Under the pieces are notes generated by a model. It was given only the letters and a program-made list of their open reading frames with translations. It did no database searches and was not told the DNA's origin. Made by a program: the position numbers and the translations under genes. Below are positions 1-14,259 of a stretch of 64,000 bases of DNA, piece by piece. The stretch is from Pleurodeles waltl (Eukaryota; Chordata; Amphibia; Caudata; Salamandridae): the NCBI RefSeq assembly GCF_031143425.1, contig NC_090443.1:1055229554-1055293553 (forward strand), read 5' to 3'. Position 1 is the first letter of the stretch, and each line of letters starts with the position of its first letter.

Positions 1-1019
1 ATCCTTCACAGCAGGCAGTGGTGTCAAGAAGTGCACACCCCAGAGCAGGCACGAGTGTGACACAAGCACATGTGCATCCTTCACAGCAGGCACTGGTGTC
101 AAGAAGGGCACACCCCAGAGCAGGCACGAGTGTGACACAAGCACATGTATCCTTCACAGCAGGCAGTGGTGTCAAGAAGTGCACACCCCCGAGCAGGCAT
201 GAGTGTGACACAAGCACGTGCATCCTTCACAGCAGACACCAGTCAAGAAGTGCACACCCCAGAGCAGGCACGAGTGTGACACAAGCATGTGTATCCTTCA
301 CAGCAGGCACTGGTGTCAAGAAGTGCACACCCCAGAGCAGGCACGAGTGTGACACAAGCATGTGTATCCTTCACAGCAGGCACTGTGTCAAGAAGTGCAC
401 ACCCCAGAGCAGGCACGAGTGTGACACAAGCACGTGTATCCTTCACAGGAGGCACTGGTGTCAAGAAGTGCACACCCCAGAGTAGGCACGAGTGTGACAC
501 AAGCACGTGCATCCTTCCCAGCAGGCGCCGATGTCAAGAAGTGCACACCCCAGAGCAGGCACGAGTGTGACACAAGCACATGTATCCTTCACAGCAGGCA
601 CCGGTGTCAAGAAGTGCACACCACAGAGCAGGCACGAGTGTGACACAAGCACATGTGCATCCTTCACAGCAGACACCAGTCAAGAAGTGCACACCCCAGA
701 GCAGGCACGAGTGTGACACAAGCACGTGTATCCTTCACAGCAGGCACCGGTGTCAACAAGTGCACACCCCAGAGCAGGCACGAGTGTGACACAAGCACGT
801 GTGCATCCTTCACAGCAGGCACTGGTGTCAAGAAGGGCACACCCCAGAGCAGGCGTGAGTGTGACACAAGCATGTGTATCCTTCACAGCAGGCACTGGTT
901 TCAAGAAGGGCACACCACAGAGCAGGCACAAGTGTGACACAAGCACATGTGCATCCTTCACAGCAGGCACCGGTCAAGAAGTGCACACCCTAGAGCAGGC
1001 ACGAGTGTGACACAAGCAT
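1..1019. repeat. Left-edge block, paralogous to 9,784 onward
   Basis: From base 1 to about 1,190 the variant pattern matches 9,784 to about 10,970 at a constant offset of 9,783 bp. The match includes rare variants: a GG-less monomer near 381 (CACTGTGTCAAG), GGTTTCAAG near 898, GCACCGGTCAAG near 968, and CACCCTAGAG near 988. From about 1,020 it also begins to match the 3,577-bp higher-order series, so this is the overlap of two duplication registers. Edges are approximate. Confidence 0.8.
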
Positions 1020-4000
1020 GTGTATCCTTCACAGCAGACACCAGTCAAGAAGTGCACACCCCGGAGCAGGCACGAGTGTGACACAAGCACGTGCATCCTT
1101 CACAGCAGGCACTGGTGTCAAGAAGTGCACACCACAGAGCAGGCACAAGTGTGACACAAGCACATGTGCATCCTTCACAGCAGGCACTGGTGTCAACAAG
1201 GGCACACCCCAGAGCAGGCGTGAGTGTGACACAAGCACGTGTATCCTTCCCAGCAGGCACTGGTGTCAAGCAGTGCACACCACAGAGCAGGCACGAGTGT
1301 GACACAAGCACATGTGCATCCTTCACAGCAGACACCAGTCAAGAAGTGCTCACTCCAGAGCAGGCACGAGTGTGACACAAGCACATGTGCATCCTTCACA
1401 GCAGGCACCGGTGTCAAGAAGTGCACACCCCAGAGCAGGCACGAGTGTGACACAAGCACGTGTGCATCCTTCACAGCAGGCACTGGTGTCAAGAAGTGCA
1501 CACCCCAGAGCAGGCGCAAGTGTGACACAAGCACGTGTATCCTTCACAGCAGACACCAGTCAAGAAGTGCACACCCCAGAGCAGACACGAGTGTGATACA
1601 AGCACGTGCATCCTTCACAGCAGGCAGTGGTGTCAAGAAGTGCACACCCCAGAGCAGGCACGAGTGTGACACAAGCACGTGTATTCTTCACAGCAGGCAC
1701 CGGTGTTAAGAAGTGCACACCCCAGGGCAGGCACGAGTGTGACACAAGCACGTGTATCCTTCACAGCAGGCACCGGTGTCAAGAAGTGCACACCCCAGAG
1801 CAGGCACGAGTGTGACACAAGCACGTGTGCATCCTTCACAGCAGGCACTGGTGTCAAGAAGGGCACACCCCAGAGCAGGCGTGAGTGTGACACAAGCACG
1901 TGTATCCTTCCCAGCAGGCACTGGTGTCAAGAAGGGCACACCACAGAGCAGGCACGAGTGTGACACAAGCACATGTGCATCCTTCACAGCAGACACTAGT
2001 CAAGAAGTGCACACCCCAGAACAGGCATGAGTGGGACACAAGCACGTGTATCCTTCACAGCAGACACCAGTCAAGAAGTGCACACCCCAGAGCAGGCATG
2101 AGTGTGAGACAAGCACGTGCATCCTTCACAGCAGGCACTGGTGTCAAGAAGTGCACACCCCAGAGCAGGCACGAGTGTGACACAAGCACATGTATCCTTC
2201 ACAGCAGGCAGTGGTGTCAAGAAGTGCACACCCCAGAGCAGGCATGAGTGTGACACAAGCACATGTGCATCCTTCACAGCAGACACCAGTCAAGAAGTGC
2301 ACACCCCAGAGCAGGCACGAGTGTGACACAAGCACGTGTGTATCCTTCACAGCAGGCACCGGTGTCAAGAAGTGCACACCGCAGAGCAGGCACGAGTGTG
2401 ACACAAGCACGTGCATCCTTCACAGCAGACACCAGTCAAGAAGTGCACACCCCAGAGCAGGCACGAGTGTGACACAAGCACGTGTATCCTTCATAGCAGG
2501 CACTGGTGTCAAGAAGTGCACACCCCAGAGCAGGCATGAGTGTGACACAAGCATGTGTATCCTTCACAGCAGGCACTGGTGTCAAGAAGTGCACACCCCA
2601 GAGCAGCCACGAGTGTGACACAAGCACATGTATCCTTCACAGCAGGCAGTGGTGTCAAGAAGTGCACACCCCAGAGCAGGCACGAGTGTGACACAAGCAC
2701 ATATGCATCCTTCACAGCAGGCACTGGTGTCAAGAAGGGCACACCCCAGAGCAGGCACGAGTGTGACACAAGCACATGTATCCTTCACAGCAGGCAGTGG
2801 TGTCAAGAAGTGCACACCCCCGAGCAGGCATGAGTGTGACACAAGCACGTGCATCCTTCACAGCAGACACCAGTCAAGAAGTGCACACCCCAGACCAGGC
2901 ACGAGTGTGACACAAGCACGTGTATCCTTCACAGCAGGCACTGGTGTCAAGAAGTGCACACCCCAGAGCAGGCACGAGTGTGACACAAGCACGTGTCTCC
3001 TTCACAGGAGGCACTGGTGTCAAGAAGTGCACACCCCAGAGTAGGCACGAGTGTGACACAAGCACGTGCATCCTTCCCAGCAGGCGCCGATGTCAAGAAG
3101 TGCACACCCCAGAGCAGGCACGAGTGTGACACAAGCACATGTATCCTTCACAGCAGGCACTGGTGTCAAGAAGTACACACCCCGAGCAGGCACGAGTGTG
3201 ACACAAGCACGTGTATCCTTCACAGCAGGCACCGGTGTCAACAAGTGCACACCCCAGAGCAGGCACGAGTGTGACACAAGCACGTGCATCCTTCCCAGCA
3301 GGCGCCGATGTCAAGAAGTGCACACCCCAGAGCAGGCACGAGTGTGACACAAGCACATGTATCCTTCACAGCAGGCACCGGTGTCAAGAAGTGCACACCA
3401 CAGAGCAGGCACAAGTGTGACACAAGCACATGTGCATCCTTCACAGCAGACACCAGTCAAGAAGTGCACACCCCAGAGCAGGCACGAGTGTGACACAAGC
3501 ACATGTATCCTTCACAGCAGGCACCGGTGTCAAGAAGTGCACACCACAGAGCAGGCACGAGTGTGACACAAGCACATGTGCATCCTTCACAGCAGACACC
3601 AGTCAAGAAGTGCACACACCAGAGCAGGCACGAGTGTGACACAAGCACGTGTATCCTTCACAGCAGGCACTGGTGTCAAGAAGTGCACACCCCAGAGCAG
3701 GCACGAGTGTGACACAAGCACGTGTGCATCCTTCACAGCAGGCACTGGTGTCAAGAAGTGCACACCCCAGAGCAGGCGCGAGTGTGACACAAGCACGTGT
3801 ATCCTTCACAGCAGACACCAGTCAAGAAGTGCACACCCCAGAGCAGGCATGAGTGTGACACAAGCACGTGCATCCTTCACAGCAGGCACTGGTGTCAAGA
3901 AGTGCACACCCCAGGGCAGGCACGAGTGTGACACAAGCACATGTACATCCTTCACAGCAGGCAGTGGTGTGAAGAAGTGCACACCCCAGAGCAGGCACGA

Positions 4001-4596
4001 GTGTGACACAAGCACATGTGCATCCTTCACAGCAGGCACTGGTGTCAACAAGGGCACACCCCAGAGCAGGCGTGAGTATGACACAAGCACGTGTATCCTT
4101 CCCAGCAGGCACTGGTGTCAAGCAGTGCACACCACAGAGCAGGCACGAGTGTGACACAAGCACATGTGCATCCTTCACAGCAGACACCAGTCAAGAAGTG
4201 CACACCTCAGAGCAGGCATGAGTGTGACACAAGCACGTGTATCCTTCACAGCAGACACCAGTAAAGAAGTGCACACCCCAGAGCAGGCACGAGTGTGACA
4301 CAAGCACGTGCATCCTTCACAGCAGGCACTGGTGTCAAGAAGTGCACACCCCAGAGCAGGCGCGAGTGTGACACAAGCACGTGTATCCTTCACAGCAGAC
4401 ACCAGTCAAGAAGTGCACACCCCAGAGCAGGCACGAGTGTGACACAAGCACGTGCATCCTTCACAGCAGGCACTGGTGTCAAGAAGTGCACACCCCGAGC
4501 AGGCACGAGTGTGACACAAGCACGTGTATCCTTCACAGCAGGCACCGGTGTCAACAAGTGCACACCCCAGAGCAGGCACGAGTGTGACACAAGCAC
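1020..4596. repeat. Higher-order repeat copy 1, 3,577-bp unit
   Basis: This block and the next share the same order of monomer variants at an offset of 3,577 bp, which is 49 x 73. Shared markers include GTCAAGCAGTGCACACCAC near 1,266 and 4,843, GTGTGATACAAGC near 1,590 and 5,167, and the GGTGTTAAG monomer near 1,703 and 5,280. Copy 1 carries private changes such as GTGGGACAC near 2,032 and GTGTGAGAC near 2,102. Block edges are good to about one monomer. Confidence 0.85.
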
Positions 4597-7500
4597 GTGT
4601 ATCCTTCACAGCAGACACCAGTCAAGAAGTGCACACCCCAGAGCAGGCACGAGTGTGACACAAGCACGTGCATCCTTCACAGCAGGCACTGGTGTCAAGA
4701 AGTGCACACCCCAGAGCAGGCACGAGTGTGACACAAGCACATGTGCATCCTTCACAGCAGGCACTGGTGTCAACAAGGGCACACCCCAGAGCAGGCGTGA
4801 GTGTGAAACAAGCACGTGTATCCTTCCCAGCAGGCACTGGTGTCAAGCAGTGCACACCACAGAGCAGGCACGAGTGTGACACAAGCACATGTGCATCCTT
4901 CACAGCAGACACCAGTCAAGAAGTGCTCACCCCAGAGCAGGCACGAGTGTGACACAAGCACATGTGCATCCTTCACAGCAGGCACCGGTGTCAAGAAGTG
5001 CACACCCCAGAGCAGGCACGAGTGTGACACAAGCACGTGTGCATCCTTCACAGCAGGCACTGGTGTCAAGAAGTGCACACCCCAGAGCAGGCGCGAGTGT
5101 GACACAAGCACGTGTATCCTTCACAGCAGACACCAGTCAAGAAGTGCACACCCCAGAGCAGACACGAGTGTGATACAAGCACGTGCATCCTTCACAGCAG
5201 GCAGTGGTGTCAAGAAGTGCACACCCCAGAGCAGGCACGAGTGTGACACAAGCACGTGTATCCTTCACAGCAGGCACCGGTGTTAAGAAGTGCACACCCC
5301 AGGGCAGGCACGAGTGTGACACAAGCACGTGTATCCTTCACAGCAGGCACCGGTGTCAAGAAGTGCACACCCCAGAGCAGGCACGAGTGTGACACAAGCA
5401 CGTGTGCATCCTTCACAGCAGGCACTGGTGTCAAGAAGGGCACACCCCAGAGCAGGCGTGAGTGTGACACAAGCACGTGTATCCTTCCCAGCAGGCACTG
5501 GTGTCAAGAAGGGCACACCACAGAGCAGGCACGAGTGTGACACAAGCACATGTGCATCCTTCACAGCAGACACTAGTCAAGAAGTGCACACCCCAGAACA
5601 GGCATGAGTGTGACACAAGCACGTGTATCCTTCACAGCAGACACCAGTCAAGAAGTGCACACCCCAGAGCAGGCATGAGTGTGACACAAGCACGTGCATC
5701 CTTCACAGCAGGCACTGGTGTCAAGAAGTGCACACCCCAGAGCAGGCACGAGTGTGACACAAGCACATGTATCCTTCACAGCAGGCAGTGGTGTCAAGAA
5801 GTGCACACCCCAGAGCAGGCATGAGTGTGACACAAGCACATGTGCATCCTTCACAGCAGACACCAGTCAAGAAGTGCACACCCCAGAGCAGGCACGAGTG
5901 TGACACAAGCACGTGTGTATCCTTCACAGCAGGCACCGGTGTCAAGAAGTGCACACCCCAGAGCAGGCACGAGTGTGACACAAGCACGTGCATCCTTCAC
6001 AGCAGACACCAGTCAAGAAGTGCACACCCCAGAGCAGGCACGAGTGTGACACAAGCACGTGTATCCTTCATAGCAGGCACTGGTGTCAAGAAGTGCACAC
6101 CCCAGAGCAGGCATGAGTGTGACACAAGCATGTGTATCCTTCACAGCAGGCACTGGTGTCAAGAAGTGCACACCCCAGAGCAGCCACGAGTGTGACACAA
6201 GCACATGTATCCTTCACAGCAGGCAGTGGTGTCAAGAAGTGCACACCCCAGAGCAGGCACGAGTGTGACACAAGCACATATGCATCCTTCACAGCAGGCA
6301 CTGGTGTCAAGAAGGGCACACCCCAGAGCAGGCACGAGTGTGACACAAGCACATGTATCCTTCACAGCAGGCAGTGGTGTCAAGAAGTGCACACCCCCGA
6401 GCAGGCATGAGTGTGACACAAGCACGTGCATCCTTCACAGCAGACACCAGTCAAGAAGTGCACACCCCAGAGCAGGCACGAGTGTGACACAAGCACGTGT
6501 ATCCTTCACAGCAGGCACTGGTGTCAAGAAGTGCACACCCCAGAGCAGGCACGAGTGTGACACAAGCACGTGTCTCCTTCACAGGAGGCACTGGTGTCAA
6601 GAAGTGCACACCCCAGAGTAGGCACGAGTGTGACACAAGCACGTGCATCCTTCCCAGCAGGCGCCGATGTCAAGAAGTGCACACCCCAGAGCAGGCACGA
6701 GTGTGACACAAGCACATGTATCCTTCACAGCAGGCACTGGTGTCAAGAAGTACACACCCCGAGCAGGCACGAGTGTGACACAAGCACGTGTATCCTTCAC
6801 AGCAGGCACCGGTGTCAACAAGTGCACACCCCAGAGCAGGCACGAGTGTGACACAAGCACGTGTATCCTTCACAGCAGACACCAGTCAAGAAGTGCACAC
6901 CCCAGAGCAGGCACAAGTGTGACACAAGCACGTGCATCCTTCACAGCAGGCACTGGTGTCAAGAAGTGCACACCCCAGAGCAGGTACGAGTGTGACACAA
7001 GCACGTGCATCCTTCTCAGCAGGCGCCGATGTCAAGAAGTGCACACCCCAGAGCAGGCACGAGTGTGACACAAGCACATGTATCCTTCACAGCAGGCACC
7101 GGTGTCAAGAAGTGCACACCACAGAGCAGGCACGAGTGTGACACAAGCACATGTGCATCCTTCACAGCAGACACCAGTCAAGAAGTGCACACACCAGAGC
7201 AGGCACGAGTGTGACACAAGCACGTGTATCCTTCACAGCAGGCACTGGTGTCAAGAAGTGCACACCCCAGAGCAGGCACGAGTGTGACACAAGCACGTGT
7301 GCATCCTTCACAGCAGGCACTGGTGTCAAGAAGTGCACACCCCAGAGCAGGCGCGAGTGTGACACAAGCACGTGTATCCTTCACAGCAGACACCAGTCAA
7401 GAAGTGCACACCCCAGAGCAGGCATGAGTGTGACACAAGCACGTGCATCCTTCACAGCAGGCACTGGTGTCAAGAAGTGCACACCCCAGGGCAGGCACTA

Positions 7501-8171
7501 GTGTGACACAAGCACATGTACATCCTTCACAGCAGGCAGTGGTGTGAAGAAGTGCACACCCCAGAGCAGGCACGAGTGTGACACAAGCACATGTGCATCC
7601 TTCACAGCAGGCACTGGTGTCAACAAGGGCACACCCCAGAGCAGGCGTGAGTGTGACACAAGCACGTGTATCCTTCCCAGCAGGCACTGGTGTCAAGCAG
7701 TGCACACCACAGAGCAGGCACGAGTGTGACACAAGCACATGTGCATCCTTCACAGCAGACACCAGTCAAGAAGTGCACACCTCAGAGCAGGCATGAGTGT
7801 GACACAAGCACGTGTATCCTTCACAGCAGACACCAGTAAAGAAGTGCACACCCCAGAGCAGGCACGAGTGTGACACAAGCACGTGCATCCTTCACAGCAG
7901 GCACTGGTGTCAAGAAGTGCACACCCCAGAGCAGGCGCGAGTGTGACACAAGCACGTGTATCCTTCACAGCAGACACCAGTCAAGAAGTGCACACCCCAG
8001 AGCAGGCACGAGTGTGACACAAGCACGTGCATCCTTCACAGCAGGCACTGGTGTCAAGAAGTGCACACCCCGAGCAGGCACGAGTGTGACACAAGCACGT
8101 GTATCCTTCACAGCAGGCACCGGTGTCAACAAGTGCACACCCCAGAGCAGGCACGAGTGTGACACAAGCAC
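4597..8171. repeat. Higher-order repeat copy 2, 3,575-bp unit
   Basis: This second copy matches copy 1 at +3,577 bp and copy 3 at -3,575 bp, so it keeps the order of about 49 monomers with no large indel. A private change is GGCACTAGTG near 7,500, where CGAGTG is expected. The GCGCCGATGTCAAG variant (near 6,661 and 7,022) and the two-base-shorter CACCCCGAGC variant (near 6,755 and 8,068) mark the second half of the unit, as they do in copy 1. Confidence 0.85.
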
Positions 8172-10050
8172 ATGTATCCTTCACAGCAGACACCAGTCAA
8201 GAAGTGCACACCCCAGAGCAGGCACGAGTGTGACACAAGCACGTGCATCCTTCACAGCAGGCACTGGTGTCAAGCAGTGCACACCCCAGAGCAGGCACGA
8301 GTGTGACACAAGCACATGTGCATCCTTCACAGCAGGCACTGGTGTCAACAAGGGCACACCCCAGAGCAGGCGTGAGTGTGACACAAGCACGTGTATCCTT
8401 CCCAGCAGGCACTGGTGTCAAGCAGTGCACACCACAGAGCAGGCACGAGTGTGACACAAGCACATGTGCATCCTTCACAGCAGACACCAGTCAAGAAGTG
8501 CTCACCCCAGAGCAGGCACGAGTGTGACACAAGCACATGTGCATCCTTCACAGCAGGCACCGGTGTCAAGAAGTGCACACCCCAGAGCAGGCACGAGTGT
8601 GACACAAGCACGTGTGCATCCTTCACAGCAGGCACTGGTGTCAAGAAGTGCACACACCAGAGCAGGCGCGAGTGTGACACAAGCACGTGTATCCTTCACA
8701 GCAGACACCAGTCAAGAAGTGCACACCCCAGAGCAGACACGAGTGTGATACAAGCACGTGCATCCTTCACAGCAGGCAGTGGTGTCAAGAAGTGCACACC
8801 CCAGAGCAGGCACGAGTGTGACACAAGCACGTGTATCCTTCACAGCAGGCACCGGTGTTAAGAAGTGCACACCCCAGGGCAGGCACGAGTGTGACACAAG
8901 CACGTGTATCCTTCACAGCAGGCACCGGTGTCAAGAAGTGCACACCCCAGAGCAGGCACGAGTGTGACACAAGCACGTGTGCATCCTTCACAGCAGGCAC
9001 TGGTGTCAAGAAGGGCACACCCTAGAGCAGGCGTGAGTGTGACACAAGCACGTGTATCCTTCCCAGCAGGCACTGGTGTCAAGAAGGGCACACCACAGAG
9101 CAGGCACGAGTGTGACACAAGCACATGTGCATCCTTCACAGCAGACACTAGTCAAGAAGTGCACACCTCAGAGCAGGCATGAGTGTGACACAAGCACGTG
9201 TATCCTTCACAGCAGACACCAGTCAAGAAGTGCACACCCCAGAGCAGGCATGAGTGTGACACAAGCACGTGCATCCTTCACAGCAGGCACTGGTGTCAAG
9301 AAGTGCACACCCCAGAGCAGGCACGAGTGTGACACAAGCACATGTATCCTTCACAGCAGGCAGTGGTGTCAAGAAGTGCACACCCCAGAGCAGGCATGAG
9401 TGTGACACAAGCACATGTGCATCCTTCACAGCAGACACCAGTCAAGAAGTGCACACCCCAGAGCAGGCACGAGTGTGACACAAGCACGTGTGTATCCTTC
9501 ACAGCAGGCACCGGTGTCAAGAAGTGCTCACCCCAGAGCAGGCACGAGTGTGACACAAGCACGTGCATCCTTCACAGCAGACACCAGTCAAGAAGTGCAC
9601 ACCCCAGAGCAGGCACGAGTGTGACACAAGCACGTGTATCCTTCACAGCAGGCACTGGTGTCAAGAAGTGCACACCCCAGAGCAGGCATGAGTGTGACCC
9701 AAGCATGTGTATCCTTCACAACAGGCACTGGTGTCAAGAAGTGCACACCCCAGAGCAGCCACGAGTGTGACACAAGCACATGTATCCTTCACAGCAGGCA
9801 GTGGTGTCAAGAAGTGCACACCCCAGAGCAGGCACGAGTGTGACACAAGCACATGTGCATCCTTCACAGCAGGCACTGGTGTCAAGAAGGGCACACCCCA
9901 GAGCAGGCACGAGTGTGACACAAGCACATGTATCCTTCACAGCAGGCAGTGGTGTCAAGAAGTGCACACCCCCGAGCAGGCATGAGTGTGACACAAGCAT
10001 GTGCATCCTTCACAGCAGACACCAGTCAAGAAGTGCACACCCCAGAGCAG
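8172..10050. repeat. Higher-order repeat copy 3, partial
   Basis: This copy follows copy 2 at +3,575 bp to about 10,050. Then an extra short monomer with CACCGTGTCAAG (near 10,165) shifts the register by about one monomer, and the match to copy 2 fades by about 10,400. From 9,784 it simultaneously matches the window's left edge at 9,783 bp. Private changes include CACCCTAGAGC near 9,021 and GTGTGACCCAAGC near 9,695. Confidence 0.8.
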
Positions 10051-13000
10051 GCACGAGTGTGACACAAGCACGTGTATCCTTCACAGCAGGCACTGGTGTC
10101 AAGAAGTGCACACCCCAGAGCAGGCACGAGTGTGACACAAGCATGTGTATCCTTCACAGCAGGCACCGTGTCAAGAAGTGCACACCCCAGAGCAGGCACG
10201 AGTGTGACACAAGCACGTGTATCCTTCACAGGAGGCACTGGTGTCAAGAAGTGCACACCCCAGAGTAGGCACGAGTGTGACACAAGCACGTGCATCCTTC
10301 CCAGCAGGCGCCGATGTCAAGAAGTGCACACCCCAGAGCAGGCACGAGTGTGACACAAGCACATGTATCCTTCACAGCAGGCACCGGTGTCAAGAAGTGC
10401 ACACCACAGAGCAGGCACGAGTGTGACACAAGCACATGTGCATCCTTCACAGCAGACACCAGTCAAGAAGTGCACACCCCAGAGCAGGCACGAGTGTGAC
10501 ACAAGCACGTGTATCCTTCACAGCAGGCACCGGTGTCAACAAGTGCACACCCCAGAGCAGGCACGAGTGTGACACAAGCACGTGTGCATCCTTCACAGCA
10601 GGCACTGGTGTCAAGAAGGGCACACCCCAGAGCAGGCGTGAGTGTGACACAAGCATGTGTATCCTTCACAGCAGGCACTGGTTTCAAGAAGGGCACACCA
10701 CAGAGCAGGCACGAGTGTGACACAAGCACATGTGCATCCTTCACAGCAGGCACCGGTCAAGAAGTGCACACCCTAGAGCAGGCACGAGTGTGACACAAGC
10801 ATGTGTATCCTTCACAGCAGACACCAGTCAAGAAGTGCACACCCCGGAGCAGGCACGAGTGTGACACAAGCACGTGCATCCTTCACAGCAGGCACTGGTG
10901 TCAAGAAGTGCACACCACAGAGCAGGCACAAGTGTGACACAAGCACATGTGCATCCTTCACAGCAGACACCAGTCAAGAAGTGCACACCCCAGAGCAGGC
11001 ATGAGTGTGACACAAGCACGTGCATCCTTCACAGCAGGCACTGGTGTCAAGAAGTGCACACCCCAGAGCAGGCACGAGTGTGACACAAGCACGTGCATCC
11101 TTCACAGTAGGCACTGGTGTCAAGAAGTGCACACCCCAGAGCAGGCACGAGTGTGACACAAGTACGTGTATCCTTCACAGCAGACACCAGTCAAGAAGTG
11201 CACACCCCAGAGCAGGCATGAGTGTGACACAAGCACGTGCATCCTTCACAGCAGGCACTGGTGTCAAGAAGTGCACACCCCAGGGCAGGCACAAGTGTGA
11301 CACAAGCACATGTATCCTTCACAGCAGGCAGTGGTGTCAAGAAGTGCACACCCCGAGCAGGCACGAGTGTGACACAAGTACGTGTACCCTTCACAGCAGG
11401 CACCGGTGTCAACAAGTGCATACCCCAGAGCAGGCACAAGTGTGACACAAGCACGTGCATCCTTCCCAGCAGGCACTGGTGTCAAGCAGTGCACATCACA
11501 GAGCAGGCACGAGTGTGACACAAGCACATGTGCATCCTTCACAGCAGGCACCGGTCAAGAAGTGCACACCCCAGAGCAGGCACGAGTGTGACACAAGCAC
11601 GTGTAACCTTCACAGCAGACACCAGTCAAGAAGTGCACACCCCAGAGCAGGCACGAGTGTGACACAAGCACGTGCATCCTTCACAGCAGGCACTGGTGTC
11701 AAGAAGTACACACCCTGAGCAGGCACGAGTGTGACACAAGCACGTGTATCCTTCACAGCAGGCACCGGTGTCAACAAGTGCACACCCCAGAGCAGGCACG
11801 AGTGTGACACAAGCACGTATATCCTTCACAGCAGACACCAGTCAAGAAGTGCACACCCCAGAGCAGGCAAAAGTGTGACACAAGCACGTGCATCCTTCAC
11901 AGCAGGCACTGGTGTCAAGAAGTGCACACCCCAGAGCAGGCACGAGTGTGACACAAGCACGTGCATCCTTCCCAGCAGGCGCCGATGTCAAGAAGTGCAC
12001 ACCCCAGAGCAGGCACGAGTGTGACACAAGCATATGTATCCTTCACAGCAGGCACCGGTGTCAAGAAGTGCACACCACAGAGCAGGCACGAGTGTGACAC
12101 AAGCACATGTGCATCCTTCACAGCAGACACCAGTCAAGAAGTGCACACCCCAGAGCAGGCACGAGTGTGACACAAGCACGTGTATCCTTCACAGCAGGCA
12201 CCGGTGTCAAGAAGTGCACACCCCAGAGCAGGCACGAGTGTGACACAAGCACGTGTGCATCCTTCACAGCAGGCACTGGTGTCAAGAAGTGCACACCCCA
12301 GAGCAGGCGCGAGTGTGACACAAGCACGTGTATCCTTCACAGCAGACACCAGTCAAGAAGTGCACACCCCAGAGCAGGCATGAGTGTGACACAAGCACGT
12401 GCATCCTTCACAGCAGGCACTGGTGTCAAGAAGTGCACACCCCAGGGCAGGCACGAGTGTGACACAAGCACATGTACATCCTTCACAGCAGGCAGTGGTG
12501 TGAAGAAGTGCACACCCCAGAGCAGGCACGAGTGTGACACAAGCACATGTGCATCCTTCACAGCAGGCACTGGTGTCAACAAGGGCACACCCCAGAGCAG
12601 GCGTGAGTGTGACACAAGCACGTGTATCCTTCCCAGCAGGCACTGGTGTCAAGCAGTGCACACCACAGAGCAGGCACGAGTGTGACACAAGCACATGTGC
12701 ATCCTTCACAGCAGACACCAGTCAAGAAGTGCACACCTCAGAGCAGGCATGAGTGTGACACAAGCACGTGTATCCTTCACAGCAGACACCAGTAAAGAAG
12801 TGCACACCCCAGAGCAGGCACGAGTGTGACACAAGCACGTGCATCCTTCACAGCAGGCACTGGTGTCAAGAAGTGCACACCCCAGAGCAGGCGCGAGTGT
12901 GACACAAGCACGTGTATCCTTCACAGCAGACACCAGTCAAGAAGTGCACACCCCAGAGCAGGCACGAGTGTGACACAAGCACGTGCATCCTTCACAGCAG

Positions 13001-14259
13001 GCACTGGTGTCAAGAAGTGCACACCCCGAGCAGGCACGAGTGTGACACAAGCACGTGTATCCTTCACAGCAGGCACCGGTGTCAACAAGTGCACACCCCA
13101 GAGCAGGCACGAGTGTGACACAAGCACGTGTATCCTTCACAGCAGACACCAGTCAAGAAGTGCACACCCCAGAGCAGGCACGAGTGTGACACAAGCACGT
13201 GCATCCTTCACAGCAGGCACTGGTGTCAAGAAGTGCACACCACAGAGCAGGCACGAGTGTGACACAAGCACATGTGCATCCTTCACAGCAGACACCAGTC
13301 AAGAAGTGCTCACCCCAGAGCAGGCACGAGTGTGACACAAGCACATGTGCATCCTTCACAGCAGGCACCGGTGTCAAGAAGTGCACACCCCAGAGCAGGC
13401 ACGAGTGTGACACAAGCACGTGTGCATCCTTCACAGCAGGCACTGGTGTCAAGAAGTGCACACCCCAGAGCAGGCGCGAGTGTGACACAAGCACGTGTAT
13501 CCTTCACAGCAGACACCAGTCAAGAAGTGCACACCCCAGAGCAGACACGAGTGTGATACAAGCACGTGCATCCTTCACAGCAGGCAGTGGTGTCAAGAAG
13601 TGCACACCCCAGAGCAGGCACGAGTGTGACACAAGCACGTGTATCCTTCACAGCAGGCACCGGTGTTAAGAAGTGCACACCCCAGGGCAGGCACGAGTGT
13701 GACACAAGCACGTGTATCCTTCACAGCAGGCACCGGTGTCAAGAAGTGCACACCCCAGAGCAGGCACGAGTGTGACACAAGCACGTGTGCATCCTTCACA
13801 GCAGGCACTGGTGTCAAGAAGGGCACACCCCAGAGCAGGCGTGAGTGTGACACAAGCACGTGTATCCTTCCCAGCAGGCACTGGTGTCAAGAACGGCACA
13901 CCACAGAGCAGGCACGAGTGTGACACAAGCACATGTACATCCTTCCCAGCAGGCACTGGTGTCAAGAAGTGCACACACCAGAACAGGCATGAGTGTGACA
14001 CAAGCACGTGTATCCTTCACAGCAGACACCAGTCAAGAAGTGCACACCCCAGAGCAGGCATGAGTGTGACACAAGCACGTGCATCCTTCACAGCAGGCAC
14101 TGGTGTCAAGAAGTGCACACCCCAGAGCAGGCACGAGTGTGACACAAGCACATGTATCCTTCACAGCAGGCAGTGGTGTCAAGAAGTGCACACCCCAGAG
14201 CAGGCATGAGTGTGACACAAGCACATGTGCATCCTTCACAGCAGACACCAGTCAAGAAG
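10051..14259. repeat. Mosaic block rebuilt from earlier units
   Basis: About 10,463-13,260 is the source-like counterpart of 34,240-37,009 in the second half of the window. About 11,990-13,150 also matches 3,460-4,620 at +8,531 bp. After a loss of two monomers (148 bp) the match continues to 14,816 at about +8,383 to +8,385. Rare variants TACACACCCTGAGC (near 11,707), GTGTAACCTTC (near 11,602) and GGCAAAAGTG (near 11,868) recur at +23,772 and show the link. No gene is present. Confidence 0.7.

Noticed and set aside
4295..4879. Open frame of 194 codons on the + strand (a near copy at 7,870-8,454), the longest frames in the window
   Set aside because: The frame is kept open only because 71- and 75-bp monomers shift phase past the TGA of GTGTGACAC. 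The protein is the three frame translations of the monomer in rotation, and frame length tracks local indels. There is no sign of coding constraint.
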